The notes beneath the pieces were generated by a model. It was not told the origin of the DNA and ran no database searches. It saw nothing but the letters and a program-made list of their open reading frames with translations. Positions 33,885 through 46,742 of a DNA stretch of 64,000 bases are shown piece after piece. The translations under genes were made by a program, and so were the position numbers. Positions within the stretch are counted from its first letter, which is position 1. Each line of letters begins with the position of its first letter. Source of the DNA: Ancylostoma caninum (Eukaryota; Nematoda; Chromadorea; Rhabditida; Ancylostomatidae); NCBI GenBank assembly GCA_037903475.1, contig JBAJFG010000099.1, positions 62,001-126,000 on the forward strand. Direction: 5' to 3'.

Positions 33885-35042
33885 ATAAGACGGCATACCC
33901 GGCTTCGCTCGGGTGTTTTACGACCCCGGCTTTCTCACATTGATGAGAACAATCGCCATTGCTGATGAAATCATTGCAAATACCCATAATTTTGGTGGTG
34001 AGCACATTAGCGATGCTCAGGTACAGGGCATTCCCCTCCGAGTAAACATCGCGTTGGAGACACGCGCGCGAGCTGATCCATTCCATAGATCAAAATCTCA
34101 ATCGAAAGGCTACGTGGTTTTTAGCGCTTCGGACGTAGCCTTTCAACTGAGAATTTGATCTGTGGAATGGATCGGCGCGCGCGTGCCTTCAAAGCGATGT
34201 TTACTCCGGAGTGAAAGCCCTGTAACCCTTCCCCTCAATTAATCCCGTAAGCGAAACGTCAGTGTCAGTAAAGTTATTTCGATGACAAATTCATGCAAAA
34301 CAAATGCCATATTCGTGCTTAGATGTTTAACGTGTTCGATTGATCCAGTAAGCACATTTTGCCAATTTTCAGAAGCAGGAAAAGACCAGAAGACATTAGT
34401 GAACCGATATGTTCGTGCAAAATAATTGCCGTATTTGTGTTCAGCGTATTGAAAAGTCCCAATAGACACATCTCAATCGATCCATTGGCGAAAACAGCGA
34501 AAAATCGGTAAAACCGATAGATCGATATTTTGTGCAAAACGGTTATAATCAATTTGTGTTCAGCGTACTGGAAAACTACAGTACACATGTCCTTGCCTGT
34601 CCCCAAACGAAAATGGAAAAGGTCGATGAAATCGATAAATCGGTAATTCGTGCGGAATGTTTGTTGTATTCGTGTTCAGCGTATTGACGAACTCCAGTAG
34701 ACATCTGTCTGCCGCCCCATGAGCAATAATGGCGAAAAGTCAATAGAATCGATAAATCGATACTTTCGTGCAAAGGGGTTGCCATATTCGTGTTCAGCGT
34801 ACTGAGATACCCCAGTGTTCATGTTCCTACCAACCCCTGAGCAAAAAGGCGAAAAATCAATAAAATCGATAAATCAATCGACATCTCCTGGAGGAAAGTA
34901 GCCTAAAACCTCCGCCGGCCTTTGATGGGTATGTGTGCAAAGTTTGGTCCCAATCGGTTAACCCTCCGCGATTTTTATAAGGAACATACATACATACATA
35001 CACACACACACGCACAGACATTCTACTTTATATATACAGATG
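33885..35042. repeat. composite repeat: hairpin plus ~118-bp tandem array
   Basis: Begins 'cggcatacccggcttcgctc' and ends in CATA/CA repeats and 'gacattctactttatatata'. Inside are (a) an inverted repeat, arms 34023-34115 and 34133-34223, about 90 bp each with a 17-nt loop, and (b) four to five degenerate tandem copies of about 117-125 bp (34265-34890), each with 'tcgtgcaaa' and 'gtgttcagcgta' words. It is non-coding. Similar C/G-start and CATA-end architectures occur in invertebrate retroelements, but I cannot name the family. Confidence 0.7.
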
Positions 35043-35454
35043 AATATAGTACATTAATATACAACCGAAGTGACTAGTATCCTTGGCAAGCAATCTAACT
35101 TTCTTATGGTCTCTTTCAAAAGAGCATTAGATATGTTTCCGGCCAAAAGGGGAACTTCCTGTTTCTGATGTTCCCGAGATTCGCTATATTCCATTAATAG
35201 TCAGCAATAATGAATCCTCTCTGTGCAGTGAGACCTTCTCAAAGCGGGAACACTTTAATAGCACCTTTTGGCCCCGATCGCTGCAGTTTGCGGCGATTCG
35301 ACGAAGTCCTAGGGAATATGCTATGTTTGGTGTTTCTTAATAAGTGAATGTGTTGATCCGGCCGTCAGTCATCTTAATTGGGTCACTTCACCCGCCCCTA
35401 GCTAGGTTCGAGAGAGCGACACAGCACTGCGCCCTTCGCTTTCTGATCTCATCC

Positions 35455-38400
35455 ATGTTGCTTTCATGGCTGATTGCCCTCGCCAGCTTAGCGGCGGCTC
35501 AGCAAGACCCAAAAGGTAAGTTATGGAGGATTGAGTAGTAGGAATTCATGACTTTCTCATCAATTCAGACGAGACTTGTATTGCACAGAAGACCAACATT
35601 TCCTAGAGCTCATGTAGGTCTCAGTTTCATATAAATATGTATGTAATGTTTTTACACCTGTCTACATTGAGTTATGCGATGAGTAGCTTCATGAGGAGAA
35701 TTCTATAGCAAGTTATGAACTTACGTTCGAAAGGGAACGGGCGACTTGTTCGAAGTCGATCAATCACTTTCGTTCGATTTCGGGAATCGCGCAAATGCGG
35801 ATCCACGCAGTTTCCAGTGATGAATGCATCAGCGGAAGACACTGCGCTCGTCGGCGAAGTTGCAAAAGCTGCTCTCCTTAACAGAGATTAGAAAATTCAA
35901 CAGTTTGAAAGTGATCTTTCCAATAGTCCTTTGAGTAGCGCACTAGGTGATCAGTCTCTGCTTTCCACTCAGTTTTGCCAGGCGAATTTATGCTGTTATA
36001 GCGTGGTGAGGTCTTTGGGGTTCTAACTGGTAGTGGCACTTCTCTTAGCCTTGAAACACGAACACGTCGACTGTTCCGGGCAGATGGATATCCTTTTGTA
36101 GACTTGAAGATATAGCTCCAGATGTAGAAAACAGTGTCGAAAGGCGATCGCCTGGTAGAAGATTGCAGCAGAAAGAAAATGCACTGGCTTATGTATGTTC
36201 TAACACTTGACATCCTAAGAACGGAATGGATTGAGTAAAAAATTTGGCCATTACCTGCAGTTAGGATGTGACTCCTAGACATTCCCTATAATTAATGTAT
36301 TGTGTAGCATGAAACTACTCCTAATTAGCCAAGGTGGTCCTTATGCAAGTAAATTGGCCACTTGGTGCTTCCCCAGGAAATCTCTAAAGCCCCACAAATA
36401 GCGAACATTTCTCGGGGATAGAATAAAAAATATAGGTAAAGATTGCAGTGAATGCTGGCACTATCCCACTTCCAACGACCCAAATATTCCTTTAAAAAAC
36501 TTTAGGCTAAAATCTACGTTGGGGGAGGGGGGGGGTGGTACTAGCTGTGCTAATCACAGATATCGTATTTCTTTTGGCACCGTAACCCTATTTCTTGAAG
36601 GGTTACGGTAGACATACTGTAGACACGGCATGTCATAAAACCTTCTGAAACTTTTCACAGGCGAGTTAGTTGAAGTGATGAACACAAACACCGCATTCGT
36701 TTTGCACCACAACCTTACCGTAACCATTGCACGACTACGGTAAGCTAGCCCTTCTAAAGTGGAAGAAAATGTCAATTTCTGTAGAAAAACACCATTGCAT
36801 TGGAAAATGATGTCGACAGTCGTAATCAGCGTGTAAAATAACCTTTCCGTGCAAAAATTGGAAGAATTCTGGAGGTTTTGCAAAGCCTGCTGTGGAAGTG
36901 GTAGGTAATCGAATTTTTTCACTAAACGTCCAAAAAACTCTGTCTTTTATTATTTTAATTTCGAAAATAGGCACTGTACAACCATTACCACTGTAATTAA
37001 TTGTTTAATTAATACCTACGGAACTCATGCCCAAATGCGTCGACCAGTCCAACATTTAAGCGTAGAATACTGCAATAAGGTATATGTACATACATAGAAA
37101 GATTCGCAAGGATTTTGAATTAAGAGGAAAATTAGAAATAATCGATAACTATCACTGCGCCGATTAATGTTGTCCTAACTATCGCTGTTCCGATTCATGT
37201 TGTCCTTAATTTCGCTGATTCTTCGCGCTAATCCTCGATAGGAATGACGTGAAGAAGTCCGCCGTAAAGTTGAATCACTTGTATCTGCCTTCTTTAACAC
37301 GATTCCCGCGGAGAGGAATTTCCTTCACTGAGATATTTTGAGGGTAACCAGCACTATGAAGAATAGAGCTCCGACTCATAATTAGTTTAGTAAGCATTGA
37401 ATCTGACTACGCAGATGGCTGCGCTCGCACCTGAAAGTTTTGCATTTGTAATATTGGTTTGGTGCATAATAAGTGCGGCTTTTTCGCGGCCCTTTTCTCC
37501 TCAAAAATTGACGCTTCTCTAACGGTTTTTCATGTAAATATCCTCCTCTTTCACTTGGTAACGGTTCTCATGCTCTAGCACTTCGGAAAAGCTTGGAATG
37601 CAGCACAGTCACTCCGCTATCTCAACGAAATTTTGGCTGAAGAAAAATCAGCAAAGCCATGTCAGAAGATATTCGAGTGCTCCGAGCGGGAAGGTGCAAT
37701 CTTACAGATGAAGAAGGAGGAGCTCTACGATCAAATCTGGACGACCAGGAACTTTTGTCAACCGAGGAAGGGGGACGAGTTCGTTTGAGAGATTCCTCAG
37801 AAATGGAGCCTGCTCGTCCTGCTATCGAAATTGCTATCGAAATTCGATAGAAATTCGAACACTGTTCCCGTCTGAGTGTTCTTGCAGTCCCATATAGCTA
37901 ATGTCCATGATTTTCTGAGCCTCTTGAGAGAAATAACCATGGTCGAATGATCCATATTGGAGGATTCAGACAGCATTCCCCTTGTCAAACTTTCGTTCTC
38001 TTCCAGGCTGCCCAAAATTCCTGGTGGTTGGAATTTGATGACCAATCTCTTCTTTCTTCATCTATGAAGCTTGTACCTTATGAATATGAAAATCTTTCAA
38101 CTTAACCTTACTGGTTGGTAGATCTTTGAAAGGCTCGCTGAGATCGCGAGTTGACTGTACTGCATCCCAAGTTTTCCCGAAGTGATAGAGCATATTATAG
38201 CGGATGTGGATGTCCTTGTCGATATCACCTTCAATGAGTAGAAAGATTGCTTTCATGAAAAAAAAGAACATTTGGAAACCTCCAGTTTTTTATCGAAAAC
38301 AAAGAGTCGCGGAAAATGTAGCATTAATCAAGCATCAACCTAATACAAACTAAATTTTCATGACCGTGACTAGCCTTCCTTGTTTCCTTTTCCACTAAAG

Positions 38401-41400
38401 AAGAGACAGACCGGAATTACATATCAAAGAAATGCTGAAAGAGCGCGAAACCCAGCCCATTCTTCCCAGACAGGATCTAGTGACAAATTAGCAAATTAAT
38501 AGCTGTCTTCCAAAGCAGTTCAAGCGATTGTGGCGAGTCGCCAGCGCGATCTGATCGCAGATGTTGAAGGTGTTTGATGTCCACTTTTTCACTTCCAAAT
38601 GAAGCCTTCCGTCTAATCTTCCATGCCTACATAGTTGCACTTTTCTCTTCGCATGCGAACTAATCATGAGAACAGGTGAGCGGGAGAGTGGTTTCTTCCC
38701 GTCCCTACAGTTTTTCTGCGGGAGCTTCCTAATTACCAAGCGAAATAGAATCGCTGTTGCTGAACATGACTGCAAATCGAGAAAATTATGCTGTAAGGAA
38801 TACGCGGACAAGGCCGAGTTTCGTAAAAGGCGAATAACATTTACTTTGAAATGTCAAAAATATTCTTGGGTGATTTAAACTTTCTTAGGTGGAAAATAAA
38901 ACGACTTGGTAAAGGGGGAACTTAAATATTCAGACAATGTGTTGGAAGGACCGCAGCAGAAAGAGATCGCGGTCATGTGGTTAGGAGGCGAGAGAGACAG
39001 AGATGAAAATTTTCGAAAGGACCACAGCAGAAAACCGGAAGGACCGCAGCAAAATGCACGGGAGAGAGTGAGCGTTGTCATACCTTCCTTATGACGGAGC
39101 TCAGCCTTGCTGCGAGCAACAAGAATTCAGTGGTTTCGAACTTCAGATGGGAAATTGGCCGTACGAGTATCTCGGACCGTAAAGCCATTGACCGCCAGCG
39201 AGGGTGCCATTTTTGCTTGAGGGTAGTGGTCGCGTGGTGGTCCCACGAGAGTGAACTGGTTGCGTAACGAATTTCTGCGGAATTGGTGCGCATATCCCCG
39301 TAGCCATTCGGAAGAACCGCAGCAGCTATACGGAAGAAATGCAGCAGGAAACCGGAAGGACCCCAGGTCACCTGCCGGTTCTTCCGGTCTTCTGCTGCGG
39401 TCCTTCCGAGAAATTGTCTGAGCGTTTGTTGTCCACAGGGTAGGTCACAAAGATTCCCACTGGGGAGGGGAGGGGAGGTTACTGATCCTGTCGTTGGTGC
39501 CACGAATACAAACTCATTTCCTGGCGAAACTTGTCTATCCGAGGAATAGGCTAAAACCTTACCCAGAAACGTTCGTACGTGAGTAGAGAGACTGGACTGC
39601 GTTATTGTCTTGGGATTGTACTGAGAAGTTATATCAACTCATTCTTCTGGGCGAAACATTTGCAAGCCATTTTCCCGGTAATGCTATAGAACTTCATAAA
39701 TTTTCTTTAATCCTGTTGAATTTTCACATTGAGAGTATGACATGAACATTGTAGCCCTGCGACCGTGCTTCGAACGATATGCGAATCACCGTCTCGTGAA
39801 TGTGAGACCGTACCACAGCGAATGGAGGATGCGAAGCGAGGAGAGCTGTCTGCAGTTCTGCAGTGACACCGCTGTAGGTCTCCTCTAGCTTCTAGTAGAG
39901 TATACTTCTTCTTCATATACTTCTGAAGGCCGATTTCAGTCATAAAGGTCACTTATATGGTCTAAACAAAGTTACTTGACAGTACACCTTGTTCCTTGTA
40001 TAGTTAGGACGGATTAAAAACCAAGTAAATCATTTCGATTAACAATTCAGGACTCCACCCTGAATATTCAAGTGCTCGAAAAAGAGAAACCTCTAAATGA
40101 CTCCTTATTCGTAATTGATTTCTTACTGCTTCTTCTTATTTGAACACCAGAATTTTTCGATCCAACTATAGGACTCGATTTAGTCTCGTTGTCGCGCTGT
40201 GGTGTATGACTCAGTGCAGCATATCTGCCACTTTTTCCTGGATGACGGCTACGATGTTGCTGTTCCGGCGGCTAAGATGATCTACCTACGCGTCGTAAGC
40301 AAAGAGTGCTTAGGTGAATAGCATTTCTGGATTTGAATGCACGTTTCCAAATGAGGCACTTATTACGCGTCAATGTTTAGTAGGCTCAGTGTCGTCGAAT
40401 GAGGTGAACTACGTACAGTCGCCTGAGATTCCTGGCGTGCTAGGATCTGCTTCGCTTACAACAATGCAGCCTGCACAGTTCGCTGTACCAGCGACACCTA
40501 CAGTTCCCAACGAACCGGTGAGTTTCCTCATTTTATCACCAGGTGGTTCACCGTTTGATGGCGTAAACTAGAATTCTTTTAATTAGAACCAAAAGAATGA
40601 GCTAAAAATATTAGGGTGTAAAACTATGGATACGCACTGTTTTCTACCGCCTTAATGGACTCGTCAGTGACTGCCTATCCTAGAATATTTGACATTTTCT
40701 GAAAGAGCGATTCATGACGCATCTGAGCATATGTGAATTGTTGGTTAGATTCCAATACCCGGTTTTTAAAGAATTTCTGAAAGCGATTGACCAAAATTAT
40801 GGATTTTCCACTCGTGTGTTATACGACTTCAAACAGAGAAAGACAAAGGCAGAATCATGCAGCACTTTATTCTGAACATTTGTGGAATATTTGCTTTCTT
40901 CCTAGATCACATTCATGTAAAAAGCGACTCCTTTAAAATACTCCATCATTGGGTAACTGAACCGAAATTTCGAATGTCGATCAAACTTTCGATCGCCCTT
41001 ATCTTCTCATCCAAGCTGGGAAGTCATGCTTATATTCGCCATGTAGCCTGGTCTTGGCGCTATCAGGCCATCACTTGCTTCTATCCAAAGAGCTTTTCTT
41101 GGAGGAGAAAAAGCACAAAAACCGCGCCGAGGTCAGAATTTGGACGAGTAGGCGTTTTGCCTCATGCAAAGCCTCCAGAAATGCTTCTGAATTTTGCCAG
41201 GAAATCAAGCCTAATTACATTCGTTGAAACTAGAGTCCATTGAGGAATAAACTTCAGTTTTCATATATTTGCCCTCATTTAACTAATTCATTCATTTTCT
41301 TGGGGATCTCTATTGCCGCTGCATAAACTGAAGCACATGGATCATCACCTACAGATTGAATATCTCCGTCACGGGTACAATTTTTTCCGATTTCGTAAAG

Positions 41401-44400
41401 AAAAACCTTTCTATAATCTGTTCCAAAAACCACGATGGTTGAGTATTTGTGCCTATGATCTGCATTTCTCTCCTACCTCTCCGAATGCGGCACTATTTCT
41501 CGCGTTCTCTCTTCCTCTAATATCTTCACAACTATGTTCCCTACTGAAACACTCCATAGCGGAATTATAATAGATTTCAATTGAATACGTCATACGCTCC
41601 GTGAGCCAAAAGAATATTCCAGAGCACTGAGGAAATAACAACCACGGAACAAATCACTCAGTCTGCTACTTTCGCCACAACTACAACGACATCTCCATCA
41701 GGTACTTGCTGTTAGCACTGAAGGAGCATTCGCCTAAAGCACTATGTAATCTTGTGTAGAGTCGAACTGCTGCATAGGTCATCATGCACGAGTCTTCCTG
41801 CTGGAAGTTAAAAAATCATTGCATACAGTGGACGTCAATGGCGGTAGCCCATCTGCGGCCTCGAGAAGAACGCCGCGCAACCGCGCCGCGTGCGTCGCGA
41901 ACGATATTTGCTGCTGCTGTTATGCTATATCTAACAGCTTTTCTACCCGATCTAACAGCTAACATCTATAGATATCTAACAGCTTCTTTGTTATTTTTGA
42001 CCAGATCGGGAAGAATGAGACTAGAAATAGCATCCTGGCAACAGACGACGCTGACCCAGGCATGCGCGGCGCGGTTGCGCTGCGTCCCTCTCGAGGCCGC
42101 GGATGGGCCACCGCTATTGACGTCCACTGTACGTTGGAAATTTCTATGTGTATTCAAATATTGACATGGATCATCCTCCAAACAATTACGAGGTCTATCC
42201 AACTCGAAAGATGCGGCAATTTTTTTAAGCTGTCGTAGTTTCCATTACCAACTCCACATTTCTCGACAGTAACACCATCCAACTAATATTTTAGTCCACA
42301 GTTCCATTATTGGGAACACAAAATCACCTCCCGCTTTTGAAGCCGCTTGAGCCGTCTCTCGATGTCGCTCTCCACAGCAGTTTTTTCAGTCCTCTCGTCT
42401 TCGGCGGCGACACAACTAATCAACATATCTGACCCCACAAATTAAAACACACGAGGTTTCTTACAGTTAGTGCCATCCTCATTTCTGGATGCTATAAAAC
42501 CGAACTGGATCCATGAGCAAAAGTTCAGAAGAAGATTTCTTTTTGGCCATGGCAATGTGTATGTGCTGATGGAAAGTGTTTTGTGTTGGGTAAAAATGTG
42601 AGAAAGTCCTAGGGAGGAACTAAACGACAGAATTATATTTTATTTCAAAGTCAAATTGAAGACAAGGCTGTAGTTTGTATACAGTCAGATCCTGTACTCG
42701 ATTAACCAGCGTCTAACGCGTCCAGATGAATGAGAATTCATGAGATTCGTTCTAGTGGCTACTTCTCGTGAACAACCTGAACAAGAAGCAATGCATGGGA
42801 ACGAAGTGCTGAGAGATATCAACACTGCTGATGCTTCAGACAGAAGGTATGTCGACTCTGCCAATCATTCTTATCCTCCAACAATTTTTCTTCCAGGTGG
42901 CAGTCATCCATGGAACAACTAACGAAAAACACGGATTACATGGCATTCAAAGGTGCAAGGGTCACACCATACCAGGTATGTGCCATTTGGAACATCCTCC
43001 TAAATTATCATAACTGATCTTTTCTCAGAGTGCTGACGTGTTTCCGTCGGTGCAGGCCACAGTGGTAAGGAGTGAGAAGGTGGACTTGAACAAGAGGCTT
43101 CACCAAAAAATGGGTGAGAGCATCACGTTCGTTGGAATCCAAGGTGGAGTTGATCCCTTTTTCTTTTCAGAACAATTGAAGCAGAACTATCCGAACAGGT
43201 ACACACAGTACCTTGCAGAGAAAGCAGTGAGCTCTTTCCCTATTTCTGCAGAAGAGTTGGTGACAACGGAAATTCCGGTTACTTCTCCTCGACCTAAGAG
43301 CCAAAGAGCTGTAAGTTCACTGTTGGTTGCTTTCAAAGTAAAACTGAGTGGCAGAATGTTGAGCAAAAGCAGCGTCGTGTTTCGACACCGTTTTGAATGT
43401 TGTTTGCCGAATTTAACCCCGAACCAACTTTACTGGGGTTCACTTCACCTCCTCTTAATTTAAAGTGTTCGCTATATGTACTTTGCACCTTTTTCCAAGC
43501 ATTTTCCAGAAATTTTCCGCCAAACGCATCACCTTTGATGACCATCACATTTTCACAAGGAAAGAGAGCACGAAGGGAGATATCAGAAGACAACCAGAGA
43601 AAGCACTCAAGGTAGGATGTACACAGCAACCACATCAAAATCTTATTTCGCAAATCAACGGTTTCTAGCAAGTGACACTGGACGGGTCCTCATCATTTTT
43701 GAACAAAGCTCGTTCCTTCTTGGAAAACATCAACGGCCGGAGCTCGTATCAGATTGTGTCGGACGGTGCCGATTTCCAAGTTGATAGCTCAGCTTCAGTG
43801 TCAGCTCCAACAAAAGGTACACCTGGGTAAATCATTTCTTCGAACAAACTCCATGTCTTCTTGTAATATAAGCTGGGCATTTTCTCGAACTATTGATGTC
43901 TTCAATGTTTTTTCTGCCATGCAGGTTGTTATAGGAACACCTTTATTGGCCGACGTTCCGACAAAAAGTCGTTTTCAAGGCCTGAAAATGCCAAGATAGG
44001 ATGTTGAATAGGGCGTGCATCACCGCTCGTGCACGTTGTCGTGTTAGAAACTGTCTCGCAACATTTTGAAAATACCACCGGATTCAGCGCATCGAGGAGA
44101 TTCAGAATCAGCTAAAACCTCGAACACGAAAATGAGTTGGCACGCTGCATATAAGGAGATTAGCCTATATCTCGTTCGCGTTATCAAGAGAACATGCATT
44201 TCAAACCTAACATTTCTTTTTGACTATGATTCTTCCGCATTATGGCGAATCTTTCAAGTAACAAAAGAAATCATCACAATTCTACTTCGCTTTTGCCGAT
44301 TTTCACCACTTTCCTATAGCATCATTTAATTTCAGGGTGCTCCACTGGTCACCTTCCGATATGGCTCAGTTTCGAAAACTCAGTCGGCAGTGAGATGATT

Positions 44401-46742
44401 GACAGTAACTACGTAGATGATTTGAAAGCTTGCAGGGATTCCTGCGCCGATGAGGTGAGTTTGGAATTTTGCTGAACGGGACATGGCACGGGCAGCACTT
44501 CTTTGTAGACATGCACCTCATTCACGTTCTTCGGCGACAAGCAGTGCATGGTGAATGTGGAGGATGGTGGTGTGCACTTGAGGTCGCCGCCCCGAGGACA
44601 GAAGGCTCGCACAGACTTGAAGTTCTGCTATCCAGGTATGGGAGCAACGGTGTTAGAGCCATGTATGTATGTTCCCAATCCGCTAAGTTTTCCGAAGAAA
44701 ACCTATACTTACAGACAACATCAACGCCTACCAAGGCTGCTCCACCTTTGTAGGATCTAGGGATTACGCCCTGACGGTAGATTTTATTTCAAAATGAATA
44801 AAGTCCATCTCCTTATCGAGCTTTTACAGGTGCAACAGCGTGAGGTGTTCGATGGCCTTCCACCGGGTTACGAGGGCCTCAGGTTGTGCATCGAACTCTG
44901 TGTTCTGAGCACTCAATACGCTTGCAGGGTAAGCTAGACTTTCGTGTGTTTACCTTCAAACTTTTCTAAATTGCTATATTTTGATAACTTTGTGATAGGT
45001 GGGGGTCTGGATATTTGAAAAAAAAGATTCATTAATTATTGTAAGAAGCACAGTAATGACGTCACCTCTCCCTACAACTATCCAATTTCCAGTCTGCCAC
45101 CTTCCTCGTTCTGGAGGGAACATGTTCGCTGAGCGACGCTGACGCAGAGAGGGCACCGACAAGGTTCGAACGTTCCGATGTCGTGGGTCAACTCTACTTC
45201 GAGAATGGATGCAGTACTCATCCTCGCCGTGCACAATTCGGTTCGTTATCCAGAATAACCGCAATAAACCAAAATTTTTACAGTTCGACAGATGCAGTCA
45301 TTGGAATTAAGATTAGGGCCAAACAAAAATACCATAATGTGGTTTATTTGACCAATAATTTATTACGCTGTTCGAGTATCCAAGCAATCAAGGAGGAAAA
45401 AATCCTGTACTCTCATCCTATCTTTCATCTGCGGCTGTACTGCTTTCGCTAGTACGGACATTCAATTTTTGAACTTATGCAAAATCGATTATTCGAAATT
45501 GAGTATATCTAACACGTTGTTCGGTCGTAGCAATTGCAGAAGTTGTCGCGGCTTTTTTTTTCTCCTTAGGGCAGTCGATTTCTTACATTTTACCTTGAGT
45601 TTTAGGAGCGAAAGACTCTTCTTCTTTATCTTTCCCAAACAACCCCTCCTTTAAATACCTCGGATTTTGGCTTCTGCGAACAGTTAGTGTTTCAGGACTT
45701 GCGAACAGTTAGTGTTCCAGAACTTACTTGAGTTTCGAGCCATTTCTAGTAACTTGGTACTTTTAACGGTTTGAAATTTGCTCCGCTCGAACTCCGACCT
45801 CATTTCAGTAGGTCGACTCAAATGGCTACTGTGAACAGAGGAGAACAAGAATCTTATACACATTATAGCCTGATGCGATAGTGAACCATATATCGGCTGG
45901 GCCCTCCATGCTTTCTACAAGGTCCTATACATTAAAAAAACAAGCGGGTTTCAAGAGTGGCCTTATACACATTTTTGTTTTCTATAGTAACGAGTTTTTT
46001 GTGTTTTTATTGTTCCTAGCATCTACATCCGTTTGATAACTTAATTTCTTTTATGTGGACTTGCCAGTGTTCTGTTACTAACACCTGCCATATGGGCATA
46101 CCTTTCTGGTGCATTAAAAATAAATAAATAAATAAGTGAATAAATAACGAAAAGTTCCCTTTTCGGCAGCGCCACTGACCATATCTTTTTGATAGCGACT
46201 GTATATTGGGTACTTTGTGCTGGAAGGATTTCTGGTCTCAGTGATGAAATCAAATCCCAAAACATCCCCGAAGAATTGTACGTGTGGATCCCGAACGAGG
46301 AAGGAAGTCGGAACGACTTTCAGGGCATTAATATTCCTTACACATTAACATATGAAACTTGTGTTCTGTCAAAGCCAGCCCGCAAACATTTAATTTCATT
46401 TCATTCTTTCTCTAGATGTATGCAGGAGTTTCTTCGAGTCTCTTACTCTTCACCCTAGAAAAGTTAACGTTATGTCCCAAAAAGGGGCAGAACATCATCA
46501 GAAGTATTTGTAGTCTTGCCCAAACGATGTGCCTCATTCCAGCTGCCACTTCAGTCAGCATCGAGCGCATGGTTGTAAAGCCAAAATCTCATCCTGTGAA
46601 GGCTCTTCAGATTAAACCGATCAAATCGAGGAGACGCAAACTAAGGCGGTGAGTTTCAAGAGCATAGCATGTGGGGAAATTCCATCGGGGAGAGGGCAAA
46701 CTTCTCGATTTTAGGTCTCGCGTTGCCCTAGCAAAGCATTAG
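35455..46742 (+). CDS. secreted three-PAN/Apple-domain protein, 17 exons
   Basis: Exons: 35455-35515, 39755-39873, 40184-40313, 40381-40517, 41623-41701, 42756-42846, 42897-42975, 43029-43310, 43510-43611, 43669-43816, 44336-44454, 44509-44635, 44715-44776, 44830-44928, 45093-45240, 46459-46648, 46715-46742. All joins keep phase and total 2001 nt (666 residues). Residues 1-17 are a signal peptide (MLLSWLIALASLAAA). Three PAN modules each have the six expected cysteines: C25/52/56/63/75/102, C411/442/446/451/462/489, C500/532/536/544/556/585. Residues 104-409 are a polar linker, Thr-rich near 150-175. The C-terminal tail is basic (KSRRRKLRRSRVALAKH). There is no ZP domain or membrane anchor, so it is probably extracellular, binding protein or carbohydrate. 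Introns hold a mariner and two MITEs. Least certain are the link from exon 1 across a 4.2-kb intron and the last intron. Confidence 0.8.
36510..36535. repeat. G-rich tract in intron 1
   Basis: 'gggggaggggggggg' run; one of several purine-G tracts of the window. Confidence 0.7.
37147..37225 (+). repeat. short tandem repeat (~35 bp, 2-3 units)
   Basis: Units 'aactatcactgcgccgatta' with 'atgttgtcc', 'aactatcgctgttccgattc' with 'atgttgtcc', then a partial unit. Confidence 0.7.
37454..38343 (-). mobile_element. internally deleted mariner (in intron)
   Basis: 890 bp with ends TTGGTTTGGTGCATAATAAG and, inverted, TTAGGTTGATGCTTGATTAA, flanked by TA. The minus frames retain the N-terminal transposase region: IRYNMLYHFGKTWDAVQSTR before DLSEPF, then MDHSTMVISLKRLRKSWTLA. 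The catalytic part is absent (a usual mariner is about 1.3 kb). It belongs to the same family as 50571-51484. Confidence 0.8.
38931..39422. mobile_element. CAGACAAT MITE with GGAAGGACCGCAGCAGAA repeats
   Basis: 492 bp. The ends are inverted over about 31 bp: CAGACAATGTGTTGGAAGG and CAGACAATTTCTCGGAAGG, both followed by ACCGCAGCAGAA. The 'ggaaggaccgcagcagaaa' unit recurs several times near both ends. It lies in intron 1 of the PAN gene. The 141-codon minus frame over it is a by-product. Confidence 0.8.
41432..41540 (+). repeat. interspersed repeat, partner of 29650-29745
   Basis: 'gttgagtatttgtgcctatg' with 'atctgcatttctctcctacctc' and 'atatcttca(c)caact' matches the earlier copy with about one difference in six. 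Confidence 0.5.
41826..42129. mobile_element. CAGTGGACGTCAATGGCG MITE, complete
   Basis: 304 bp with long inverted ends, starting CAGTGGACGTCAATGGCGGT on the left and CAGTGGACGTCAATAGCGGT inverted on the right, continuing through 'gcccatc.gcggcctcgag' and the 'gcgcaaccgcgccgcg' block. TA flanks both ends, pointing to the Tc1/mariner superfamily. It sits in an intron of the PAN gene. Confidence 0.85.
45677..45726 (+). repeat. 25-bp tandem duplication
   Basis: 'gcgaacagttagtgtt' + 'ycagractt' occurs twice in a row in the last long intron of the PAN gene. Confidence 0.8.
45970..46148 (+). repeat. LINE-type 3' tail
   Basis: 'tgtttttattgttcctagca' through 'tttctggtgcattaaaaata' ends in A/T tetramers, like the LINE tail at 13130-13270. 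It is intronic. Confidence 0.5.
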
